This document shows, one piece after another, positions 1 to 7,589 of a DNA stretch of 64,000 nucleotides. A model generated the notes under the pieces. The model saw only the letters and a program-made list of their open reading frames with translations, searched no databases and had not been told where the DNA came from. Both the position numbers and the translations under genes were made by a program. The stretch is from Heliopora coerulea (taxonomy: Eukaryota > Cnidaria > Anthozoa > Scleralcyonacea > Helioporidae), in NCBI GenBank assembly GCA_030142905.1, contig JASJOG010000055.1, forward strand, positions 1,350,001 to 1,414,000, written 5' to 3'. Position 1 is the first letter of the stretch, and the number at the start of each line of letters is the position of its first letter.

Positions 1-50
1 GGCGCTGTTGGTCTACCAGTAGCATGTCTATCTGAGTGTTGGTTTCAAAA
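1..50 (+). rRNA. 5.8S rRNA, 3' end (partial)
   Basis: The first bases match the 3' end of the 5.8S copy on the minus strand at 44065-44224 (shared GGTCTACCAG and GCATGTCT blocks), and ITS2 and 28S follow. The gene enters from outside the window. The exact 3' boundary is estimated. Confidence 0.8.
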
Positions 51-227
51 GCAAAAAATCGTCCTTCTTTCGCACGGCGTTGAAACTTCACGCCCTCGCA
101 GCCGTCCTTCTCGAAATGCAGTGGGAATCGAGAGTCACAAGCGATTCACGAAGCCGAAGTATTTTTACAACTTTGTGGTTGCTGCCGACCTCGCCACTTC
201 CCACCCTGTTGCTTTCTGTCAACTTCT
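51..227 (+). other. ITS2
   Basis: This is the spacer between the 5.8S 3' end and the conserved 28S start block. The reverse-oriented counterpart at 43886-44064 shares several stretches, for example the CGATTCACGAAGC-type block. No protein is supported here; the open frame at 80-295 is chance. Confidence 0.75.
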
Positions 228-809
228 TGACCTCAGATCAGGCAAGATTACCTGCTGAATTTAAGCATATTCCTAAGCGGAGGAAGAAAAACTAACAAGG
301 ATTCCCCCAGTAATGGTGAATGAAGAGGGAACAGCTCAAATTTGAAATCTCGGTTGTTTTCAAGGGAGAATTGTAGTTTCAAGAAGTACTTTCCAGATGA
401 ATCGACCTTGCCTAAGTTGCTTGGAACAGCACGTCATAGAGGGTGACAACCCCGTACATGGCAAGGTTCGATCGTGGGCAATGTGCTTTCCAAGAGTTGG
501 GTTGTTTGGGATTGCAGCCCAAAATCGGTGGTAAACTCCATCCAAAGCTAAATTCAGGCATGCGACCGATAGCAAACAAGTACTGTGAGGGAAAGATAAA
601 AAAGACTTTGAAAAGAGAGTTAAAGAGTACGTGAAACCGTTGAAAGGGAAGCAAATGGAGTTAGCAATTCGCCTCGCCAGATTCATTCTTTTGCGCTCCG
701 CGACATGCGTGCACTCGATCTTTGTAGACGAGTCGAGTATGGATGCAGGACGTAGGCAGTGCACTTCTGGTAGGCAAGCGTCGATGTCGTTTACTCTACG
801 AGCCAGGAG
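228..809 (+). rRNA. 28S rRNA, segment 1 (5' end), interrupted by Polinton
   Basis: It begins with the conserved GACCTCAGATCAG block followed by the GCTGAATTTAAGCAT and CCCCCAGTAA blocks typical of the start of 28S. A reverse-oriented homologue lies at 43250-43885. The segment stops at 809, where the AGGAG target duplication abuts the Polinton, and the gene resumes at 27045. Many differences from the other copy suggest a non-functional or fast-evolving unit. Confidence 0.93.
805..809. repeat. Target-site duplication AGGAG (partner 27045-27049)
   Basis: AGGAG directly precedes the left terminus and directly follows the right terminus. The intact 28S copy on the minus strand has a single related AGAAG at this place. 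Only 5 bp match, one fewer than the 6 bp usual for Polintons. Confidence 0.85.
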
Positions 810-1140
810 AGTAGCATAGTTTTGAGAGGAGAATATTCAAATGACTTACCAATCAGGTTACAGTATTTCCGGTTTTAACCAATCAAGTTACAGGAATATA
901 ATTTATACAAAGGGGGGTGACTTTGGAATTTCTCATTATAGGTTTTGACCAATCGTGTCGAAAGTGATGGGGGGGAGGATATTCACATTTCTTCCTCTCC
1001 CACTTGGTCCCCTGCATGTGTGAAGACTTGTGTTTTGTTGCCTAGATACTTGTTTGACTTTTATTTTATGAAAGACACACACACACACAATTTGTGATTT
1101 TTTTGGTGTTTAATATTCGTCTTGCTTTTTTATTGATGTT
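810..1140 (+). repeat. Left terminal inverted repeat of the Polinton
   Basis: It begins AGTAGCATAGTTTTGAGAGG and matches the reverse complement of 26747-27044 almost throughout, ending in a shared TTTTTTATTGATGTT. The left copy has about 33 extra bases near 850-880, made by partial duplication of an AACCAATCA-GTTACAG block. Terminal repeats like these serve as protein-primed replication origins and integrase substrates in this family. Confidence 0.93.
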
Positions 1141-1392
1141 ATAATAATAATGTTTTTATTCTTCTTTTTCTTCGATATCGTAATCCACTGCCTTTTTGTC
1201 CACCAAGTAATGATAAGCCCAGAGGTAAAAGTTTTGCGGCTAGACTTCATAATCCACTACCTGTTTGGTTTATTCCGCTTCCATATTGAAAAGGTAATAG
1301 TTTTCTATTTCGGACGTATGTCAGTGTCATGTTTTTCTAATGATCGTTGAGAAAAGTATAATAATTATTATTTTGTGAGATTATTTTGTGTT

Positions 1393-1472
1393 GCCAGATT
1401 AGCTCAGTCGGTAGAGTGTTGTGTCATGGAATTTGATATATAAAGTCGCAGGTTCGAGTCCTGCATCTGGCA
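1393..1472 (+). tRNA. tRNA-like gene, aberrant anticodon arm
   Basis: A 7-bp acceptor stem is visible (GCCAGAT with ATCTGGC), with a perfect A-box TAGCTCAGTCGG, a D-stem GCTC/GAGT, and a T-arm GCAGG-TTCGAGT-CCTGC containing a consensus B-box. The anticodon arm is about 7 nt too long: a TTGTGT/ATATAA stem closes a 13-nt loop. It could contain a tiny intron or be a tRNA pseudogene, so I do not assign an amino acid. Confidence 0.65.
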
Positions 1473-1727
1473 CGGAATAATCGGAGAGGACTTCTTGAAA
1501 TGAGAATAATCACCGAGGACTTTCCATTTTTTTGTTGAAAGAAGAATTTGAAAATGAATGGATGAGAGTTACGTCTTGAAAATAAGAAGTATCACTAATC
1601 CATTTATCTCAAATCTTGTCGATTTTTGAAGTGTTTGAATTGAAAGAAGACAATTAAAGTTTATCAACTTACTTGTGAGCTTTTTTATTCACGTTAAGTT
1701 CGAAGTTCGATTGTGTGTGAATTTGAA

Positions 1728-1895
1728 ATGTCTTCTGATTTGAAGTGTTGTTGGCACATTGGTTTTGGGTTTGCGTCGTTGATTTGAATATATTGTTGGT
1801 TTTGCGTTCGCGTCGTTGAGTTGAATGGTTTTGCGTTGTTGACACATCAGTTTTGGGTTCGCATCGTTGATTTGAATATATTGTCGGTTTTTGGA
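1728..1895. repeat. Tandem repeat, about 40-50 bp unit
   Basis: The unit GGTTTTG-GTT-GCGTCGTTGA, often followed by TTTGAATATATTG, recurs about three times. The minus-strand frames over it read repeated N/Q/T-rich peptide and are products of the repeat rather than genes. Confidence 0.75.
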
Positions 1896-2095
1896 TTTGT
1901 GTGTTTGTGTTATTAATTTTGATGTCCAAAATGGATTTTTATTGAAAAAAGAAAGTCCCATTCTTTTCGGTAAGTCACCTTAAGGCCGGACTCACTTACT
2001 CAGAATGGGACTGTTGTGTGTGAGGTTTGAACTGATGTTTTGATGATGTTTCGTTGTTTGCACCATGTGCTGTCTCCGAAGAGACATTAAGACTG

Positions 2096-2581
2096 ATGAA
2101 TAAATTATATTTGAATGTTATAAAGGAAGAGGAAAAGGGTGGGTTGGATTGGGTTGGCGATTGCTGTTGTGAAATGCATTTGTATAAGTGTTTTCAAATT
2201 GAAAAGTCTCAATCGCGATTTTTTCGAAGGTTGTGTTTGACAAATATTTTTTATGAAAATAAGTTGTTTTGCAGATGTTCTTTTCATAATGTTGAAGTTT
2301 ATGGTTTGAAAGTTTCAGAACCAATTGAAAATTTAGATTTTTCTGAAACTGGTGTTGTCAGATTTGCTGTTAAGTTTGGAGAATTGGATTTGCAAAGGAA
2401 ACATTTTGTTTCCATTGGAAAGATGATCTTTGTTTCTCCTACAAAAATAAAATATATCAGAAAAATGTTTCATGATATTGATGAGTTTGTGACATATAAT
2501 AGAGTGACAAGTGGTTATTCTGATGATGAAGAGGATGAAGAGGAAGATAACAAAGATCAAGATGGTGATGTCGATTGTTAA
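2096..2581 (+). CDS. Hypothetical acidic-tailed Polinton protein
   Basis: An intact frame of 161 residues from the first ATG; the frame is open back to 2054 but only with a TTG. It has clustered cysteines in the first third (a CCCE motif and a CRCS motif) and a C-terminal run of about 20 Asp/Glu residues ending GDVDC. The cysteines could bind metal or form disulphides, and acidic tails are common in nucleic-acid mimic or histone-binding proteins, but I recognise no family. It is the first gene after the left terminus and is read inward. Confidence 0.6.
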   Translation: MNKLYLNVIKEEEKGGLDWVGDCCCEMHLYKCFQIEKSQSRFFRRLCLTNIFYENKLFCRCSFHNVEVYGLKVSEPIENLDFSETGVVRFAVKFGELDLQRKHFVSIGKMIFVSPTKIKYIRKMFHDIDEFVTYNRVTSGYSDDEEDEEEDNKDQDGDVDC

Positions 2582-3089
2582 TGAGGTTTGTGTTGAAATT
2601 TTCGCAATTCAAATCATATTGAAACACTATTGTTTGACATCATTTGCAAAATTCAGTCAAGTGTTTCATGATTATAATCATCTTTGAAAGTGAAACTGTG
2701 AATGACTCGAGAAAACTTTGCTACAAAGTCCGAAAATTTTGATTGAAAAGACTTTCTGAATTGAATGGAACTGACCTTATAAAACCATCAAGAGAACCAA
2801 ACCAAGTCGTTGGGTAAGTTGTGTAAAAAATTTGAGGAATCTGCACACATATATGTTACTGTTATTTTTTTTGAAAAAAAAGAAGACTTACCTTGGATGC
2901 TGTGTTGTTGCATCTGTGGCTCATTCTTGTGCGAGGAGTGCATTTATGTGTGAGTTGTTTGACCGGAAGTTTTAATATGAATGATTTATGAATATTTAAA
3001 ATGATATTTAGAGGTTCGAGTGTGAATAATTTATGAATATTTGAAATGATATAAAGTTTGATTTTTTTTTTTTTCTTGAATGAAACAAA
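2582..3089. other. Intergenic stretch
   Basis: About 500 bp of AT-rich sequence with repeated TTGAAA-type words and an A/T-run just before the next gene. I see no gene or RNA. A poly-T run near 3061-3074 on the plus strand precedes the ATG at 3090. Confidence 0.5.
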
Positions 3090-3542
3090 ATGGCAACAGC
3101 GTTTCAAGTATGTTTTTCTGAAAAAGAATATGATGTTCATGAATTTGATCTTAATTTTTCACTTGTTGATCATGTGATAGATTATCTGCATATGCGGTCA
3201 AGTATGTACAAATGGGCGATTTTTCTCCATGATCAGCATCATGAATGTAATATTTACAAATCTGACTTGTCAAATCCAGGAAGATATTATCCTGTCATAG
3301 TTTGGTTTAAAACATTGGGCAATGATGGTTCAAAACAGTATTTCAGTAATATTCCATTGATGCAATGGTTGAGAAGATTGTATCGAAATAATGGATTGAT
3401 GATATATCCAAGTATTTTCAATATGTTTGATATTGAAGTGCATTTGGATCGTTTGATAAGTACTAATCATGCTTATTTGAATAATGTTTCCAATCCACAT
3501 GAAGAAGTCGTTTGTTTGTTGGCAAAATACAATTTATTGTGA
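3090..3542 (+). CDS. Hypothetical Polinton protein, 150 aa
   Basis: An intact ATG frame with balanced composition, rich in His, Tyr and Asn, with no low-complexity sequence. There is no signal peptide or membrane helix. It contains paired aromatic/His motifs (LHDQHHECN near residues 46-54). I do not recognise a family. It is co-oriented with the preceding gene and ends shortly before the minus-strand gene interrupted by the SINE. Confidence 0.6.
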   Translation: MATAFQVCFSEKEYDVHEFDLNFSLVDHVIDYLHMRSSMYKWAIFLHDQHHECNIYKSDLSNPGRYYPVIVWFKTLGNDGSKQYFSNIPLMQWLRRLYRNNGLMIYPSIFNMFDIEVHLDRLISTNHAYLNNVSNPHEEVVCLLAKYNLL

Positions 3543-4004
3543 TAAAAAAAATGGTGAGTACAATTAATGACAGCTATTTTCATGCTTTGTTAGATATTTC
3601 AATCTGGTTCTGATTATATTTAATTGAAATTCTGTTTTGGTGAGTTTTAAAAATACTTTTACAAATTTTGACTCAATGTTTTTGTTTAAGTTAAAATACA
3701 TTGGTAATTTGTTTTCGGTTAAGTGATTTAACGATAAATTGGCCATTGTGTGAATGCTAACTAGAGTTGGTTTCTTTAATATTGGTTTGAATTTGAAATT
3801 TTCATTGAAATTGATTGATGAAAATAACAAATTGTTGTTGTAACCTTCAATTAACATAAATTGTATGTTTATGAATCTTTCCAATTCTTGATTGAATGAT
3901 GTTGCGTTCACTCTGTTGGTTGTTTTGAAGTTATAGAAAAAAAGAAGATCGCTTGATGTTTTTACAAGATTTGCTTTTACTAGTTGTAAATAGTTTTTTT
4001 TCTG

Positions 4005-4420
4005 CAGTTTGATGTTTAGGAAACATGAGAGCTTGGATATATTGAAGTAGATGAACGATCTTCAAGCTCGATACTCAGAAAATGATATCTGAGCCCCAGA
4101 CGGGGATCGAACCCGCAACCTTCTGGGGCTCAGATATCATTTTCTGAGTATCGAGCTTGAAGATCGTTCATCTACTTCAATATATCCAAGCTCTCATGTT
4201 TCCTAAACATCAAACTGCTTCAATCATTATCAATATATAGTGGCTTCCGCTTAGGTCGCACATATATATATCGAATTTGCAACTTAGCTCGCCATCTGAG
4301 TCTCGGTAGCTCAATGGTTACAGCGTCTAACCGGTCATCAGAAGGTTGTGGGTTTGATCCCCGTCTGGGGCTCAGATATCATTTTCTGAGTATCGAGCTT
4401 GAAGATCGTTCATCTACTTC
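4005..4420 (+). mobile_element. tRNA-derived SINE (inverted composite) with 13-bp TSD
   Basis: The insert is flanked by identical AGTTTTTTTTCTG (3992-4004 and 4421-4433). Inside is a perfect 93-bp inverted repeat (4005-4097 with 4125-4217) around a 27-nt spacer, then a tRNA-like head (4299-4372) followed by a third copy of the tail. The inverted arms contain the 3' half of the same head plus the tail. The structure looks like head-to-head SINE copies joined during retrotransposition. Confidence 0.85.
4299..4372 (+). repeat. tRNA-like head of the SINE
   Basis: The A-box GTAGCTCAATGG and B-box GGTTTGATCC are present, and AGTCTCG can pair with TGGGGCT. The anticodon loop is CCGGTCA with C instead of the invariant U at position 33, so this is a SINE promoter rather than a working tRNA. 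Confidence 0.75.
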
Positions 4421-4552
4421 AGTTTTTTTTCTGGGTTAAAAATTCTTCAAAATTGATGTTCATCAATCTTGTGATTACATTGTTCGATAAACAACAAGTC
4501 TTGATGTAAGTTTCTGTTCTTGTTTTTCTTTTTTTTCCACAATTTGTTTGTT

Positions 4553-5572
4553 TCATATTGAGTGTTGAGTCCACATCAACGGGCTTGGATATGGTGTGGT
4601 TTCTGGAAAATTGTGTTGGTTGAATTGGATTTGAGTTTGTGGTTCCAAATTGAAAGTTGTCCAATTCTCCGGAGCATGACGTTTCAGGTTGTTCGTTGGT
4701 TGATATGGTTGATATGGTTGATTCATCATCATTATCGGGTTTCGATTGAGTTCTGTTTGTTTCGCTGTTATTGATGTCGTTGTTTCCCCATATTTTTGCG
4801 ATGATTTGTTTGAAAATTTCGTCGTCATTGATGTTGGATTGAGTTTGCTCCAATTTTCCATCATCAAAAATGTTGTGATATTCTTTTTCCATTTTTCTTG
4901 CTTTTCATATTCTGGAGGTTTTTGTTTTTCTTCTGTGCAATGTAAAGTCAAATGACTGTCAAAGTGGTTTGAAACCAATTTTTCAGTGTTGGCGAATGAG
5001 TTGTTCCTGTCATAGGTTGTGAAAGTATTTATAACAGAATCCTCATCGCATAATGTGATTGACGTTATTCTTTTTGCAATTAATTTTTGTAAGTTGTCAT
5101 CGTTTGTGATTTGAAGTATGAAAAGTAAACATTGAATTTGATTGGGTATTGTCATATGAGAAATGAGATTGTAATGAATATGTTGTTTCAAATGGTTCTC
5201 GTAATATGATAAGATTAAAAGTAACGCTGTTGGTAGTTTTGTGTTTCCAAGTATTGTGAGATATTTTGTCTGTGATGTTAATCTTGTTCCAATGACTGGA
5301 TACCATTTTATGTCCCCCAACAATGCTTTTTGAGGTGTGAAGGCAATGTATTCTCCCAAAACCGTTGTTAAGTAACGCGTTCCACTACCACCAAACAAAT
5401 AAATGTAAACTTCTTTGTCGTTTGGATTTTCATAGGTCAATAAGGTCTTTGATCTTTTGTGACAAGAATTTTGAATGAATTCACAAAAGTTTGTGAATTT
5501 GTCTTTGTCCAATTTCTGTGTTAAATTGTCAGAATCCAACAATCTGTGCAGTCTACAACAAGCACGTGGCAT
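4553..5572 (-). CDS. Hypothetical Polinton protein, about 339 aa
   Basis: The frame is open from 5632, but the first ATG is at 5572 (MPRACCRLHRLL), which I use. The first 230 residues look globular and contain a Gly-rich FGGSGTRYL segment. The C-terminal 100 residues are Asn/Pro/Gln/Thr rich with a repeated YQPYQP motif and look disordered. The tail overlaps the SINE-interrupted frame. I recognise no family. Its codons are A/C-poor on the plus strand, matching the regional composition. Confidence 0.55.
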   Translation of the reverse strand: MPRACCRLHRLLDSDNLTQKLDKDKFTNFCEFIQNSCHKRSKTLLTYENPNDKEVYIYLFGGSGTRYLTTVLGEYIAFTPQKALLGDIKWYPVIGTRLTSQTKYLTILGNTKLPTALLLILSYYENHLKQHIHYNLISHMTIPNQIQCLLFILQITNDDNLQKLIAKRITSITLCDEDSVINTFTTYDRNNSFANTEKLVSNHFDSHLTLHCTEEKQKPPEYEKQEKWKKNITTFLMMENWSKLNPTSMTTKFSNKSSQKYGETTTSITAKQTELNRNPIMMMNQPYQPYQPTNNLKRHAPENWTTFNLEPQTQIQFNQHNFPETTPYPSPLMWTQHSI

Positions 5573-5773
5573 GATGAAATTGATTTTCGTTGTTTTTTTG
5601 ATTTTGTTTAAGTAAAGTCGAGTGATTAACAAATTTGAATATGTAGAATATGTTTGATTTGGAATTTATTATGTTTGGCGGTTATAAAATAAACATCAGC
5701 GTGTGTTTGAAACATCGGTTTCAATTCGCTTTTTTTTCTGTTTTAGGATTTTGCTGACGAAAAGAAGTGAAAG

Positions 5774-6397
5774 ATGAAGTTGATTTTTGTGGTTTTTTTG
5801 ATGATTTATTGGTTTTATCCTGGAAATGATATGACAATTGTTGTGATGGCATTGAATTCGACTGATTTCCAACAAGACAAGTCCCTTGCTGATGCTCTTA
5901 ATGTTTTTAAAAGTTGTGGTGGTTGGGGAAAAGAAATCAAGAATATGCAAGATTATGAAACTGTCAAAGAACATTGTTATTTGACTTTCAGACAAAATGT
6001 TTTATGTTGTATTGAGAAACCTGATTGTCCTGAAGATCTTGAACCTGAGATTCCCATTATTCCTTATATGTTGTTTCCAATTAAACATTTGGAATTGGGA
6101 TGTGTTGAAAAAGAAAAATCACATGTTTCGACTCGTCCAAAAGTCGATGTGGTCGTATGTTATGACCAAAAAAAAAAAAAAAAAGACTTGATTTCAATAT
6201 TGTTACCTGTTTTCTTGATTGCATTTGCATTGCTTTTTGTTGTTATATTCTTTTTTTATGCCGAAGAGATATGTGAACGAACGTTGTGTGATTTGTTGAG
6301 TTTATACCTTTTGCATAACTTGTTAGATTTTTTGTTCGTGGAAGGTTATTATATCACATATGTCTTTTTGATTTTGTGGATGTATTTTGTGATTTAG
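5774..6397 (+). CDS. Putative secreted/membrane glycoprotein-like protein
   Basis: A 207-residue frame with an N-terminal hydrophobic signal-like segment (about residues 1-26), a Cys-rich luminal domain (about 10 Cys, residues 50-125), a Lys run encoded by about 16 A's, then a strong membrane helix (about 137-160) and a second hydrophobic stretch at the C terminus. This is the layout of a type I membrane protein. Some adintovirus-like elements carry envelope or surface proteins, but no fusion-protein signature is recognisable. The A-run is a likely site of sequence error, so the end of the protein could differ. Confidence 0.55.
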   Translation: MKLIFVVFLMIYWFYPGNDMTIVVMALNSTDFQQDKSLADALNVFKSCGGWGKEIKNMQDYETVKEHCYLTFRQNVLCCIEKPDCPEDLEPEIPIIPYMLFPIKHLELGCVEKEKSHVSTRPKVDVVVCYDQKKKKKDLISILLPVFLIAFALLFVVIFFFYAEEICERTLCDLLSLYLLHNLLDFLFVEGYYITYVFLILWMYFVI

Positions 6398-6440
6398 TTG
6401 TAGAGAAAAAACGAGAATCAAAGAATTTGTTAATAAACTT

Positions 6441-6987
6441 TTATTTCCAATATTGTGGACCATAATAGTAATATATTTCTTGGTTTGGTTTTATTTCTTT
6501 GGTTGCAAAAGCTTTGGGTTGATATTTTTTTGCCCCCACGTTTCTTATGTCCATATTTGTTTTCGCTTTTGACATTATGTCATTTGCATAGCGTGGGGCC
6601 GCGTTGGTGCTGAAATTTGCATTGATACAACGTGCATTTTTTCGGCCACTTTCGCATGTTGCATAAGGTGCCAAGTTTGTTTTTGGATAATATTTGTCAA
6701 GCTTTTTGTTTTTAATCCTCCTTCCGGTGTAATATCCAAGACTTTGTCTTTTGTTTATTTTTTTTTAGCCCTGCGAATAATCCCAATCCAGCATTTGGTA
6801 TTAACGATCTCTTTATTCTTAAATTGTTGTTGCTCAGCAAATGAATCCAACATTGATTTGTTCTTCTGGTCATTTTTCTGCATCTAATATATTTCGAAGT
6901 AAGACTTTTGCATCTCATTGATTTTGTGATTGGGGTTTGAATTCTTTTTCTTCTCATAATCTGAAATTCAAGAAACCAGTTTGACAT
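6441..6987 (-). CDS. SET-domain protein (putative lysine methyltransferase), frameshifted
   Basis: Two adjoining frames (6987-6712 and 6674-6441) carry the two halves of a SET domain. The N-terminal half has the Cys-rich lead and the IPNAGLGLFA cofactor-side motif. The C-terminal half has the ARCINANF motif (NHS-box-like), FATKEIKPNQEIYYYYG and a final YW. They are in different phases, and the break lies at or after an A9 run near 6760. Viral SET proteins methylate histones or virion proteins. The catalytic tyrosine region is present, so activity is possible if the break is an assembly error. Confidence 0.8.
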
Positions 6988-6991
6988 TGAT

Positions 6992-7312
6992 TCAAATATA
7001 CACTTTTATTCCTTCATAAATTTTTTCGTTGTTTTTTATGAATTGTGAAATTGCATCCAGTTTTGCCAAAATACTTGCATTCACATTTGTGAAAGTGGAT
7101 TTGAAAATGTTTATTCTTTCATCGATTGTGTTTATATTGTATTGTGCGACATTGATCGGGTCTCCTTCAGAATTTGCAAATTCCATCACTGCTTCAGGGA
7201 ATATTTTTGTGATATAAACCACATGATCATCGTTGTCTTTAAAAGTTGCGCCCGCTTTATGCTTTCCTTCTTTTGTTTTGACAAAAATTTCTACAATTAC
7301 ATGAACTGGCAT
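6992..7312 (-). CDS. Hypothetical Polinton protein, 106 aa
   Basis: A compact intact ATG frame ending immediately upstream of the SET-domain gene on the same strand, suggesting co-transcription. The sequence is mixed and globular, with a predicted helical C-terminal half (residues 60-105). No recognisable motif. It lies divergently from the polymerase gene. Confidence 0.55.
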   Translation of the reverse strand: MPVHVIVEIFVKTKEGKHKAGATFKDNDDHVVYITKIFPEAVMEFANSEGDPINVAQYNINTIDERINIFKSTFTNVNASILAKLDAISQFIKNNEKIYEGIKVYI

Positions 7313-7589
7313 GGTTGCCTGTCAACAAAATCAATGCAATTGCTGGTGTAAAGTTGTTGTTAGGTAAAATCAAAATTTTATTGAAATTTGACAATGAAAT
7401 TGTGTGAATTTCATAAAGTGTTGTGTTCTTCTTCTGTAGTTACGAACCTGGTTTTGATGCCACTGATGGAAATGATGAAAGTGACACAGTGACAAGACAA
7501 AAAATTGAAAATTTACTCTGTGGTTGTTCATTTGGAGTGCCAAAGTGGTGTGTTAGTTTCCGCGATTGGGTTCGAGGTTTATTTGGAAG

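Larger units (their letters stand above)
1141..2095. other. Left subterminal non-coding region
   Basis: This T/G-rich stretch lies between the left inverted repeat and the first credible ATG. It holds a tRNA-like sequence (1393-1472) and a short tandem repeat (about 1728-1895). The open frame at 1150-1350 is low-complexity Phe/Val and has no supporting feature. Confidence 0.6.
3564..4892 (-). pseudogene. Hypothetical acidic protein gene interrupted by a SINE
   Basis: Two minus-strand frames (4892 down to 4419, and 3911 down to 3564) lie on either side of the SINE. The frame is continuous across it if the insert and one 13-bp duplication are discounted. The N-terminal part is Asn/Asp/Ser/Thr rich (about 157 residues) and the C-terminal part (about 115 residues) is Leu/Asn/Lys rich. 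It overlaps the end of the gene at 4553-5572 in another frame, so it may instead be that gene's frameshifted continuation. Function unknown. Confidence 0.6.

Noticed and set aside
360..819. Open frames on both strands inside 360-819
   Set aside because: The region is conserved 28S rDNA; the frames are shadows of rRNA.
1150..1350. 66-codon frame with poly-Phe start
   Set aside because: Low complexity in non-coding subterminal DNA; no neighbour or motif supports it.
1669..1961. Minus-strand Asn/Thr/Gln-rich frames
   Set aside because: Direct translation of the tandem DNA repeat, with two phases equally open.
4299..4372. A functional tRNA gene
   Set aside because: The anticodon loop lacks U33, and the sequence is part of a SINE with target duplication.
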